Assembly (NCBI GenBank): GCA_028701555.1
Contig: JAQVQN010000039.1
Coordinates: 1-10,947 of the forward strand
Length of the DNA: 10,947 nt
From: Kiritimatiellia bacterium
Lineage (GTDB): Bacteria; Verrucomicrobiota; Kiritimatiellia; RFP12; UBA1067
Direction: 5' to 3'
Shown here in pieces: positions 1-6,584 of the stretch. The notes under the pieces are model-generated. The model was not told the origin of the DNA and made no database searches. It saw nothing but the letters and a program-made list of their open reading frames with translations. The stretch's first letter is position 1; each line of letters opens with the position of its first letter. The position numbers and the translations under genes were made by a program.

Positions 1-290
1 CCGACTTGCTGATAGAGCGAACCGACCCCGATCATATACGCGAACTGCCGTCCCTCCGCAGGCGCGGGCAGCTGCTCCCCCGCCACGCCGCCGAAACGCT
101 GCGCCTGCGCCGCGACCCCGACCTTGTCGACCGCGCCTGCCCATATCCAGCCGTCCGGCGCGGAGGTTGTATATCCGCCCGCCGCCACCGCCGGAAGCTC
201 GAATCCGCCGTTCGTCACAGTCACGTCGGCCCGGCAGGCCAAAACGAACACGACCCCGACCCCAATGTACCGCATCTGTTGTTTTCTCAT
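1..290 (-). CDS. Secreted protein, N-terminal part, HpiC1/PEP-CTERM-like (partial)
   Basis: The reverse strand encodes at least 96 residues from an ATG at 290 down to the window edge, with no stop, so the C-terminal part is missing. The start is supported by a good ribosome binding site (GGAG at 299-302, 8 nt upstream). The protein begins with a basic residue cluster, a short hydrophobic stretch (VGVVFVLA) and a likely cleavage after CRA, so it is probably exported. The mature start has the pattern VTNGGFELP, then G-Y-T-T-S-A-P-D-GW about 15 residues later. This resembles the jelly-roll domain of HpiC1/PEP-CTERM surface proteins common in PVC and other environmental bacteria; the family call rests on this motif only. 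It starts 16 nt after the methyltransferase stop and is probably co-transcribed with it. Its substrate or role cannot be told from this fragment. Confidence 0.7.
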   Translation of the reverse strand, partial: MRKQQMRYIGVGVVFVLACRADVTVTNGGFELPAVAAGGYTTSAPDGWIWAGAVDKVGVAAQAQRFGGVAGEQLPAPAEGRQFAYMIGVGSLYQQV

Positions 291-306
291 CTTAAGGACT
301 CCTTTT

Positions 307-1449
307 TTATTTAACCGGAAAACTTTTGACCGCATCAACATAAGCTTCCACGTTGTCCCACGGCACTTCCGGCGCGAGCTTATGAGTGGGAGTGCAAAAT
401 AAACCTCCCGCCGGGCCAGCGCTCTCCAGATTTCGCCAGACTTCCTCGCGTATCTGTCCGGGCGTGCCGTATGGCATCAACTGCTGTGTGCCGATAGTGC
501 CGCTAAATGAAAGATTCCGCCCGTATTCCTTGTGCAACGCTTCAAAATTCATGCACTCCGGCTGAACCGGATTCAGAATATCCACGCCGACCTCGATCAG
601 GTCATCGATAAACGGCTCAACAAATCCGCACGAATGATAACTGATCAAAATGTCGGGAGCGACCGCCTTCGCCGCAGCGATCACACGGGCCAGCCGCGGC
701 TTCAGCCATTCGCGGTACATGCCGAGCGACATCAGCGGCGTACGCTGCATGCCGATGTCATCGCCCAATCCCAAAATATCAGCGCCCGCCGCCGCGAATT
801 TGCGGACGCGATAGCAGGCGCGGTCAGTGACCACATCCAGCAGCCTTGCGGCCATCTCCCTGTCGCCGACCATATCTACAAAGAGGTTTTCCATCCCGCG
901 CAGATACCACGCGGTCTCCCAGACCGTGCACTCGGCCCAGACGAACACCGCCAAACCCCGTCCGTGTATCTCGTCAACCCTCGGTTGCAGATAGGAAAAA
1001 TCCATCCCCTCAAAATCCGGCCAGGGATAAGCTTCGATGTCTTGCACCGAATCCGCCCGCATCAGTGGATGATACATGCGGGTCATGTGGTGCGCGTTCG
1101 GGTTCTCCTCATGCGCCACCCCCCACCCGTCATACCTGACCGGGTACGCGAAGCCGTCCGGATAATAGCTCCGCATACGGGCGGCAAATTCGGTTACGCT
1201 GTCTTCTTGTTCAGCAACACCCTGCGGCCCGCGTCCGGGTATACGCCAGACCTCGTCAAAGTTCCACACAAATCCGGGATCGTAAACAATCCTGTAAGGC
1301 GCTCCAAAAAAGCCGAGGTAGTCCCCGCCGGCTGCCGGATGCCGTCGGTCGAATTCCACTTCTAAAGCCGGACACAAATCCAGCCCCACAGGGGCGGTCT
1401 CGTATCCCCTCCGCCTATACATGCTCAATAAGTTTTCCCTGGAATTCAT
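307..1449 (-). CDS. Uroporphyrinogen-decarboxylase-superfamily methyltransferase
   Basis: A 380-residue TIM-barrel protein of the UroD/MtaA/CmuA superfamily. The frame is open to an ATG at 1551, but I prefer the ATG at 1449: the sequence from there (MNSRENLLSMYRRRGYE) matches the usual N-terminus of this family, an AAGG lies 5 nt upstream, and the preceding 34 residues look like non-coding leader. With this start the putative zinc ligands are His272 and Cys274 (in YHSCGF) and Cys352 (in LFCTPTH). This His-X-Cys...Cys arrangement is typical of corrinoid-dependent methyltransferases and absent from true heme-pathway UroD. The likely job is methyl transfer between a methylated substrate or methyl-corrinoid protein and a thiol or cofactor. 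No corrinoid protein is visible in the window, so the substrate is unknown. The divergent AraC-type gene is its probable regulator, and a secreted protein follows in the same direction. Confidence 0.85.
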   Translation of the reverse strand: MNSRENLLSMYRRRGYETAPVGLDLCPALEVEFDRRHPAAGGDYLGFFGAPYRIVYDPGFVWNFDEVWRIPGRGPQGVAEQEDSVTEFAARMRSYYPDGFAYPVRYDGWGVAHEENPNAHHMTRMYHPLMRADSVQDIEAYPWPDFEGMDFSYLQPRVDEIHGRGLAVFVWAECTVWETAWYLRGMENLFVDMVGDREMAARLLDVVTDRACYRVRKFAAAGADILGLGDDIGMQRTPLMSLGMYREWLKPRLARVIAAAKAVAPDILISYHSCGFVEPFIDDLIEVGVDILNPVQPECMNFEALHKEYGRNLSFSGTIGTQQLMPYGTPGQIREEVWRNLESAGPAGGLFCTPTHKLAPEVPWDNVEAYVDAVKSFPVK

Positions 1450-1536
1450 CATGCCCTTGCCCGAAAACAATGTTCCTTTTCCGATCTCATGTGATGACCT
1501 TACACGCATCGCGGCGAACGTAAAAGAACAATCATC

Positions 1537-1570
1537 GTTCATTTTGTTCATGAATTGGTCATTTTGTTAA
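1537..1570. promoter_or_regulatory. Tandem direct repeat, candidate AraC-family operator
   Basis: Two 14-bp sequences, GTTCATTTTGTTCA (1537-1550) and GGTCATTTTGTTAA (1557-1570), agree at 12 of 14 positions and are spaced exactly 20 bp, about two helical turns. AraC-family proteins typically contact two direct half-sites on one face of the helix at about this spacing. The site lies between the divergent regulator gene and the methyltransferase, roughly 90-120 bp upstream of its preferred start at 1449. A related but stretched copy (GGTCA, five bases, TGTTCA) lies at 1633-1648 over the start of the regulator gene. That this is the regulator's own site is inference. Confidence 0.45.
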
Positions 1571-1597
1571 CCATTGTCAGCGATATTAATCCCTTGA

Positions 1598-1621
1598 AAT
1601 GACGCATGCTTTTGTGTCATT
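1598..1621. repeat. Short inverted repeat in the divergent control region
   Basis: AATGAC (1598-1603) and GTCATT (1616-1621) form a 6-bp inverted repeat with a 12-bp spacer just upstream of the AraC-type gene. A second pair, ACCATTG (1570-1576) and CAATGGT (1629-1635), flanks it. These could be regulator contacts or chance; I found no convincing -35/-10 pair for either divergent gene here. Confidence 0.25.
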
Positions 1622-1630
1622 GTACTCCCA

Positions 1631-2542
1631 ATGGTCAAAAATTGTTCATATGCTGATTTAGCCGACAACCGCATCTTTCAAGCGCTGGACGCGGCCCGAG
1701 TATGGCATCTGCAGCGGCACGGCTGGCATCTGCACGCGACGGGCGGCAGTCAGCATGTGGTCGGCGACACGACCTATTGGTGGCACGGCGAGGAACGTGG
1801 CGGACACGCCTCGCACCCCTTCGTCATTGTTCAATTCACCCTATCCGGATGGGGACACTTTGAGCAACGCGGCGTCTGTCAGCGTATCGGACAGAACGAA
1901 GGTTTCCTGGCCGTTGTACCTTCAGAGCACATCTATTATCTTCCCGAGGACTCCCCGGATTGGAAGTTCATCTGGTTAGACGTCTGGCATCCTTATGCGG
2001 TTCTGCGACTTGTCGAGATGCGCGACAACTTTGGGCCAAAGCTTGCTGTTGCTGCTGATTCCCCTGCCATGCGGCAGATGCTCAACATCCTCCACAGGTT
2101 GGCGCACGGGCTTTACTCAGACGACTACATGCTGGAAAAAGATGTTCTCTGCTTTGTGCTTGAACTGGAAAGCCAGATGGTGCTAACCCGGTATCCCGCT
2201 GAAGCGCGTGAGCGGCTTCTGCGGGAAGTACGCGATCTCGTGCTGACGCAACTCCCGAACACCCTGTCCGTTGACAGGCTTTCCCGACATTACCGCAAGA
2301 GCCGGACACGCTTCAGCCAGATTTTCAAGGACACGACCGGATTATCCCCGGCGGCCTTCATAGATTCTGTCCGCCTTTCGCATGCGGCGGCACTGCTTGA
2401 GGGCGGCCAAGACAAAGTCGAGGTTATCGCGCGTACGGCTGGCTATGCCTCCGCCACGCAATTCTGCAAGGCTTTCAGGAAATATTACGCCTTCACCCCG
2501 GGCACATACCGTAAATATTTCGGCAGAAGCACTCCCTCTTGA
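1631..2542 (+). CDS. AraC-family transcriptional regulator
   Basis: A 303-residue two-domain activator. Residues about 15-125 form an AraC_binding-type cupin sensor: a sandwich-like stretch with HPFVIVQFTLSGWGHF followed by the family-typical GxLAVVPxxHxYYLP and WKFIWLDVW segments. Residues about 200-298 form the C-terminal DNA-binding domain with two helix-turn-helix units, the first around LSVDRLSRHYRKSRTRFSQIFK and the second around VEVIARTAGYASATQFCKAFRK, ending with the family signature F-TPGTYRK. The start at 1631 is the only good N-terminal ATG, although no clear Shine-Dalgarno precedes it. Cupin-type AraC regulators of this size usually sense a small sugar-like ligand. Being divergent from the methyltransferase operon with repeats in between, it most likely controls that operon. 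The ligand cannot be read from the sequence. Confidence 0.93.
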   Translation: MVKNCSYADLADNRIFQALDAARVWHLQRHGWHLHATGGSQHVVGDTTYWWHGEERGGHASHPFVIVQFTLSGWGHFEQRGVCQRIGQNEGFLAVVPSEHIYYLPEDSPDWKFIWLDVWHPYAVLRLVEMRDNFGPKLAVAADSPAMRQMLNILHRLAHGLYSDDYMLEKDVLCFVLELESQMVLTRYPAEARERLLREVRDLVLTQLPNTLSVDRLSRHYRKSRTRFSQIFKDTTGLSPAAFIDSVRLSHAAALLEGGQDKVEVIARTAGYASATQFCKAFRKYYAFTPGTYRKYFGRSTPS

Positions 2543-2605
2543 GCCTCAACACCCACGCTTCGCGCGTATTCCGCCTGCCGACTCGACGGACTTTGTTTTC
2601 TGGAG

Positions 2606-2653
2606 CATGCCGGCACCGCAGAACGGGACATACCCTTCTGCGGCACCGGCATG
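2606..2653. terminator. Long hairpin between convergent genes, possible bidirectional terminator
   Basis: Arms CATGCCGG (2606-2613) and CCGCAGAA (2616-2623) pair perfectly with TTCTGCGG (2636-2643) and CCGGCATG (2646-2653), leaving a symmetric 2x2 internal loop (CA opposite CA). Beyond one bulged C, GGG (2625-2627) pairs with CCC (2633-2635), closing a 5-nt ACATA loop. In all 19 base pairs form. It sits about midway between the stop codons of the AraC-type gene and the PII gene, so it would end or protect both transcripts. Neither side has a T-run, so it is not a textbook intrinsic terminator; it could instead be an mRNA 3'-end stabiliser or a REP-like element. Confidence 0.5.
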
Positions 2654-2706
2654 GACACATTGATCATGGCCAAACGCTTCAAGAAAGCCGATTTCAGCCG
2701 CTACGC

Positions 2707-3048
2707 TCAGCCGATTGCATCCGGCCCGCTCTCGCCGGTCCGTATGCGGATGCACTCGGGCAGGTCGAGCACAAAAATCTTTCCGTCACCGATCCTGCCA
2801 GTTCGCGCGCCTGCGATGATGGCATCCACCGTAGGCTTGACAAACTCTTCATTCACAGCAATTCGCAGCTCAACCTTCTTAAGCAGGTTGATTTCCGTAG
2901 GGATGCCGCGATAGGTCTCGGTATACCCCATCTGCTGGCCGCAGCCGATGACGTTGGATGCCGTCATCTTCGTAACCTTGGCCGCACTCAGAGCGTCTTT
3001 CACATCTGCCAGTTTGTCGGGCTGTATAACAGCTATAATCAGTTTCAT
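2707..3048 (-). CDS. glnK: PII nitrogen signal-transduction protein (GlnB/GlnK family)
   Basis: A 113-residue, standard-length PII protein that binds ATP/ADP and 2-oxoglutarate and gates ammonium uptake. The B-loop ARTGRIGDGKIFV (about residues 81-93) and the C-terminal IRIRTGE (about 100-106) are intact, as is the Gln39 that contacts Mg-ATP/2-oxoglutarate. The T-loop (about 37-55) reads GQQMGYTETYRGIPTEI: Tyr46 is present, but position 51, the tyrosine uridylylated by GlnD in proteobacteria, is threonine. Control by GlnD-type modification is therefore unlikely, and effector binding alone may drive it. It lies 22 nt after amtB in the same direction, the reverse of the common glnK-amtB order, with a GAGAG-type ribosome site just upstream. 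Adjacency to amtB argues for a GlnK role (binding the transporter); the GlnB/GlnK choice is otherwise arbitrary from sequence. Confidence 0.93.
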   Translation of the reverse strand: MKLIIAVIQPDKLADVKDALSAAKVTKMTASNVIGCGQQMGYTETYRGIPTEINLLKKVELRIAVNEEFVKPTVDAIIAGARTGRIGDGKIFVLDLPECIRIRTGESGPDAIG

Positions 3049-3070
3049 GCTATTTCTCTCTTTCTGTTGG

Positions 3071-4561
3071 TTATTTGGTCAGGAAGCCTTGGAAGTCTGG
3101 ATAGGCTTCATTTCCGTGCTCGCCTATGTCGAGTCCGCTCAACTCTTCTTCGCGGGTCACCCGGATACCCATGATAACTTTGATCGCATACCAGAAGATC
3201 GCAGAAAGCACGAGAGTGAATATACCCACTAGCAGCACTCCTTTGAGCTGTTGCGCGAATTGTGCGGAGCGGGTCAGATCAGTAGCAAGCCCTGCAATTT
3301 CGGCCGCAACTTTGTTGTCGTAAAAGATACCTAAAGCCAGCGTTCCCCAAACACCATTCAGCAGGTGCACGGAAAGTGCGCCGACCGGGTCGTCAATGCG
3401 CAACTTGTCAAACAGCAGTACGCCGAATACAACCAGCACACCGGCGATCAGTCCGATGATCGCAGCAGAGCTCATCGAGACAAAGGCGCAAGGCGCGGTC
3501 ACCGCAACCAGTCCAGCCAAACATCCGTTGAGGATCATGCTGAGGTCGGGCTTCTTGAGTATCAACCATGAGGCAACCGCCGCTCCCAGAGCAGCGGTCA
3601 CTGCCGCCAGGTTAGTCGCAACCAGCACATGGGAGATGGCACTGCCATTACCGGCAGACATCGTTGAACCAGGGTTGAAACCGAACCACCCTAGCCAAAG
3701 GATCAGCACGCCCAAGGCGACACTGGTCATGTTGTGCCCCATCACGGGCTTGATCATGCCGTTAGGACGGAATTTCTCAATGCGAGGCCCGAGGATCAGC
3801 GCGCCAGTCAACGCGGCCCAGCCGCCAACCGAATGCACGACCGTAGAACCGGCGAAGTCGCGGAAGTTATGGAAAAAAGCGTTTATACCATCAGCCGCTT
3901 GAGAAGCGGCCAGCACCCCGCCACCCCATATCCAGTGTCCGCTGACTGGATAAATAAAGCCCACCAGCAAAAGACTGAACGTGAGAAAGGCTTTGAATTT
4001 GATGCGCTCGGCCACCGCACCAGACACGATAGTGGCGGCCGTGCCGGCAAAAACCAGTTGAAAAAAGAACTTTGCCCACAAAGGAATCGGGGTCCAGTTT
4101 ATTGCCGAGTAGACACCTTCGTACGTAGCCGAAGAGAAGGGGTTCATTGCAGCATACGCAGCCCCCAAAGCAGGCGAATTGTCAGCACCTGATACAAAAA
4201 ATAACCCTTTTAAACCGAACCATAGGTTGCCGTCACCGAACATCAAGCCCCATCCCAGAACCCAGAACGATAGCGTCGCCAGTGAGAAAACTATGAAGTT
4301 CTTACAGAGTATGTTAACGCAGTTCTTGGCGCGGCATAAGCCGCTTTCTACCATCGCAAAACCTGCGTTCATCCAGAATACCAACATTGCGGCAACCAGA
4401 ACCCAGACGGTATCCAGCGCGATGCGCATGTCGCTCATGCCCGCTTTCATAGCCTCAGCAGCATCTGGCGACACCGCCTCTTGTGCCAATCCTGCGGCAG
4501 CCATGCTGACCCCGGCAAGCGCAAACAAGATTACTTTGCAGTTTCTCTTTGTCACATTCAT
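3071..4561 (-). CDS. amtB: Ammonium transporter AmtB
   Basis: A 496-residue Amt/MEP/Rh-family inner-membrane channel for ammonium. An N-terminal signal peptide (residues 1 to about 27, ending GLAQEA) is followed by eleven or so membrane segments. The pore signatures are present: the TM1 stretch NAGFAMVESGL (65-75), VAERIKFKAF (183-192), DFAGSTVVH with Asp235 and the first pore histidine His243, and DDPVGALSVHLLNGVWG with the second pore histidine His399. The cytosolic tail ends in the usual EEELSGLDIGEHGNEAYPDF, the region through which PII/GlnK acts. AAAGG lies about 6 nt upstream of the chosen ATG. It is somewhat longer than E. coli AmtB (about 428 residues) because of the N-terminal segment and an insertion near 220-230. 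It is followed by the PII gene and preceded by a sigma-54 promoter match. Confidence 0.96.
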   Translation of the reverse strand: MNVTKRNCKVILFALAGVSMAAAGLAQEAVSPDAAEAMKAGMSDMRIALDTVWVLVAAMLVFWMNAGFAMVESGLCRAKNCVNILCKNFIVFSLATLSFWVLGWGLMFGDGNLWFGLKGLFFVSGADNSPALGAAYAAMNPFSSATYEGVYSAINWTPIPLWAKFFFQLVFAGTAATIVSGAVAERIKFKAFLTFSLLLVGFIYPVSGHWIWGGGVLAASQAADGINAFFHNFRDFAGSTVVHSVGGWAALTGALILGPRIEKFRPNGMIKPVMGHNMTSVALGVLILWLGWFGFNPGSTMSAGNGSAISHVLVATNLAAVTAALGAAVASWLILKKPDLSMILNGCLAGLVAVTAPCAFVSMSSAAIIGLIAGVLVVFGVLLFDKLRIDDPVGALSVHLLNGVWGTLALGIFYDNKVAAEIAGLATDLTRSAQFAQQLKGVLLVGIFTLVLSAIFWYAIKVIMGIRVTREEELSGLDIGEHGNEAYPDFQGFLTK

Positions 4562-4615
4562 TTTATACCTTTCAGAAATAAACCTCTTTAACCAAACCTT
4601 CGATGCTGATCCAAA

Positions 4616-4632
4616 AGCATTCTGGGTGCCAA
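4616..4632 (-). promoter_or_regulatory. Sigma-54 (-24/-12) promoter of amtB-glnK
   Basis: Read on the minus strand, TTGGCAC then five bases (CCAGA) then ATGCT matches the RpoN consensus TGGCAC-N5-TTGCW with a single deviation. The invariant GG (4630/4629) and GC (4618/4617) are at the required 12-bp spacing. Transcription would begin near 4605, giving a leader of about 44 nt to the amtB ATG at 4561. Such promoters need an NtrC-like activator, and control of amtB-glnK by nitrogen limitation through RpoN is well established in other bacteria. Neither rpoN nor ntrC is in this window. Confidence 0.7.
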
Positions 4633-4691
4633 CCTCGGATAAGAAAAAAGGGTATTATATCTAAACTGTTGCATGCGAACGTTTTATAACT

Positions 4692-4748
4692 TACATTAAT
4701 GTACGCTTGCCGTTTTTAGATCTTTTGCAAAAGACGACAATAATGTCG
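4692..4748. repeat. Cluster of three small palindromes upstream of amtB
   Basis: TACATTAATGTA (4692-4703, perfect 12 bp), TCTTTTGCAAAAGA (4721-4734, perfect 14 bp) and CGACA-ATAA-TGTCG (4735-4748, 5-bp arms) lie in an AT-rich stretch. From the predicted amtB start site near 4605 they sit at about -87 to -143, the distance at which sigma-54 activators bind. They do not match a known NtrC consensus that I recognise, so the link is inference. Confidence 0.35.
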
Positions 4749-4882
4749 CTTCGCTTTTTTCAACGGTCATTAATTACATCAAGACGAAATAAAACAAACT
4801 ATTTTGTCACTTTTAAAAACCGGCGGATACGAGTTAATAAAGCTGAATCGTTCACACTGAAACTCGCCAGCAGAATCGAACC

Positions 4883-4911
4883 TTGCGCATCAGCAAGCGT
4901 ACAGGTATGAT
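4883..4911 (+). promoter_or_regulatory. Candidate sigma-70-type promoter of the hydG-like operon
   Basis: TTGCGC (4883-4888) and TATGAT (4906-4911) are separated by exactly 17 bp; the -10 box matches the consensus at 5 of 6 positions, the -35 at 3 of 6. Transcription would begin near 4918 and leave a leader of about 127 nt. A chance match cannot be excluded. Confidence 0.35.
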
Positions 4912-5010
4912 GTCAAACGTTTTCTGAGGCGGAGGAGCAAGTCTCTGACCCGAGGATAAGGCTCAATGTCGCATTTCCGCGCATGTTATGCCCGCAAAGT
5001 TCTGTTGCGT

Positions 5011-5037
5011 TTCCGTCTCAGAATAAGAACGGAAGGA
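5011..5037 (+). promoter_or_regulatory. Ribosome binding site of the hydG-like gene, inside a possible hairpin
   Basis: GGAAGGA (5031-5037) is a strong Shine-Dalgarno 7 nt before the ATG at 5045 and fixes the start. ACGGAA (5029-5034) can pair with TTCCGT (5011-5016) across a 12-nt loop, partly hiding the site, so some translational control is conceivable. Confidence 0.5.
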
Positions 5038-5044
5038 TATTAAA

Positions 5045-6580
5045 ATGCAGGCAGCCTGTGACAACATTCAGATACGTAAATTCAAGAACGCGGACGATTA
5101 CCGCCGCAATTTCGTAATCCCGGAGCAGATCAAAAAATACCTGCCGGGCGGCAAGCATTTCATTGACGAGAACATGCTTAAGGGCTGTCTGGAGACAGCG
5201 TCGCAATCACCCTGCGATACAGTGCGTATCCGCGAGATCCTGGCAAAGTCCAAGATGATCGAGACCCTGCTGCCGGAAGAAACCGCTGCACTGATACAGG
5301 TTACAGATCCAGACCTGCTGGCGGAAATGGAGCAGACCGCGCTGGCCATCAAAAAGTCGGTTTACGACAACCGTATCGTTATGTTTGCCCCGCTCTATAT
5401 GAGCAACCTATGCGTGAACCGCTGCGCGTATTGCGGCTTCCGCTGCGGCAACGAGGCCCAGAAACGCCGTATGCTTAACATGGATGAAGTCAAAGAGGAG
5501 ATCGCCGTGCTAGCCGGCAAGATCGGGCACAAGCGCCTGATAGCGGTCTATGGCGAACATCCCGACACCTCTACCGAATACATTGCAGAAACCATTCGCA
5601 CCGCATACAGCCATATCGTTAAATCACCGCGCGGCGCGGAGGTCGGCATCCGGCGCGTTAACGTCAACGCCGCGCCCCTGCCGATCGAGGACTTGCGTGT
5701 GCTGAAGACAGTCGGCATCGGCACCTTCCAGGTCTTTCAGGAAACCTACCACCGTGCCACCTACGAGCGGATACATCCGGCCGGCACGGTCAAAGGCGAC
5801 TACAACTGGCGCACCACAGCCTTCCACCGCGCCATGGAGGCAGGCGTGGACGATGTGGGCATGGGTGTGCTGTACGGTCTATACGACTGGAAGTTCGAAC
5901 TGCTGGCCTCGGTTATGCACGCGCGCGACCTAGAGCAGCAGTTCGGCATCGGCCCGCACACGATCTCCTTCCCGCGCCTGGAGCCTGCCAGCGGGACTGA
6001 CCTGCCAACCAACTCGCCGTGGCTGATCGACGACGCGACCTTCCGGCGTATCGTGGTCATCACCCGCCTTTCTGTGCCCTACACCGGCATGATCGTCACT
6101 TGCCGCGAGAGCCCGGAGTCGCGAGACTCATGCGTGCGTTGCGGTATCACCCAGATGGACGCCAGCAGCAATATCGCAATCAAGGGTTATAGCGATTTCG
6201 CCAGCGAGACACAGCAGGAGAAGGATCGCCAACAGTTCGTGCTCTCCGACAACCGCACGCTGGAAGAGCTGATAGCGCACCTAGCGGAAGAAGGCATTAT
6301 CACCTCTTTCTGCACGGCAGGCTACCGCTGCGGGCGTACCGGCGGCTGCATCATGGATGCGCTCAAGACCGGCAAAGAGGGCAAGTTCTGTAAGATCAAC
6401 GCAGTTCTGACATTCCGAGAGTGGCTGGATGATTTCGCCAGTCCCGCGACTTTGGCGCTGTGCGAGCCGGTGCTGAACAGAGAACTCGAGCAGATACGTG
6501 AGACATTGCCGAAGTTTTACCCCACGGTCAAAGAGCACTATGACCGCATATGCCGCGGCGAGCGGGATCTGTTCTTCTAA
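5045..6580 (+). CDS. HydG-like radical SAM tyrosine lyase with variant C-terminal cluster motif
   Basis: A 511-residue homologue along its whole length of HydG, the maturase that cleaves tyrosine to supply Fe, CO and CN- for the [FeFe]-hydrogenase H-cluster. Order: HydG-type N-terminal segment (about 38-115, FIDENMLKGCLE and RIREILAKS), radical SAM motif C123-X3-C127-X2-C130 in SNLCVNRCAYCGFR, barrel with GEHP (170-173), RRVNVNAAPL and VFQETYHRATYERIHP, then GPHTISFPRLEPASG and VPYTGMI, and the C-terminal domain. In HydG the auxiliary [5Fe-5S] cluster is held by CX2CX22C. Here Cys423 and Cys449 keep the exact spacing, but the middle ligand is Gly426, while extra cysteines stand at 429 and 435. 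It may thus bind a different or altered cluster. No hydE, hydF or hydrogenase is in the window; an AEC permease follows 4 nt later. It is HydG by overall similarity, but activity in H-cluster assembly is uncertain. Confidence 0.85.
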   Translation: MQAACDNIQIRKFKNADDYRRNFVIPEQIKKYLPGGKHFIDENMLKGCLETASQSPCDTVRIREILAKSKMIETLLPEETAALIQVTDPDLLAEMEQTALAIKKSVYDNRIVMFAPLYMSNLCVNRCAYCGFRCGNEAQKRRMLNMDEVKEEIAVLAGKIGHKRLIAVYGEHPDTSTEYIAETIRTAYSHIVKSPRGAEVGIRRVNVNAAPLPIEDLRVLKTVGIGTFQVFQETYHRATYERIHPAGTVKGDYNWRTTAFHRAMEAGVDDVGMGVLYGLYDWKFELLASVMHARDLEQQFGIGPHTISFPRLEPASGTDLPTNSPWLIDDATFRRIVVITRLSVPYTGMIVTCRESPESRDSCVRCGITQMDASSNIAIKGYSDFASETQQEKDRQQFVLSDNRTLEELIAHLAEEGIITSFCTAGYRCGRTGGCIMDALKTGKEGKFCKINAVLTFREWLDDFASPATLALCEPVLNRELEQIRETLPKFYPTVKEHYDRICRGERDLFF

Positions 6581-6584
6581 TTCC

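Larger units (their letters stand above)
4562..5044. other. Divergent intergenic region amtB / hydG-like gene
   Basis: This 483-bp stretch has no credible gene: the only open frame (4707-4910, plus, TTG start) has no ribosome site and no family resemblance. It holds the sigma-54 promoter and palindromes on the amtB side, and a candidate sigma-70 promoter and leader on the other side. The left 250 bp are clearly more AT-rich than the flanking genes. I recognise no riboswitch family in the leader at 4912-5044. Confidence 0.6.

Noticed and set aside
532..1365. A 277-residue open frame on the plus strand opposite the methyltransferase
   Set aside because: It is antisense to a clear conserved gene, has no family resemblance and no ribosome site; a product of high GC codon bias.
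1450..1551. N-terminal extension of the methyltransferase to the ATG at 1551
   Set aside because: No ribosome site there, no family resemblance in the 34 extra residues, and it would overlap the candidate operator.
1574..1602. TTGTCA as a -35 box for the AraC-type gene
   Set aside because: No acceptable -10 hexamer at 16-18 bp spacing.
2539..3174. A 211-residue plus-strand frame over the PII gene and amtB end
   Set aside because: Shadow of two well-supported minus-strand genes; its start lies at the end of the AraC-type gene and the sequence looks arginine/serine-rich and random.
4707..4910. A 67-residue plus-strand frame in the amtB upstream region
   Set aside because: TTG start, no ribosome site, overlaps palindromes and a candidate promoter, no recognisable motif.
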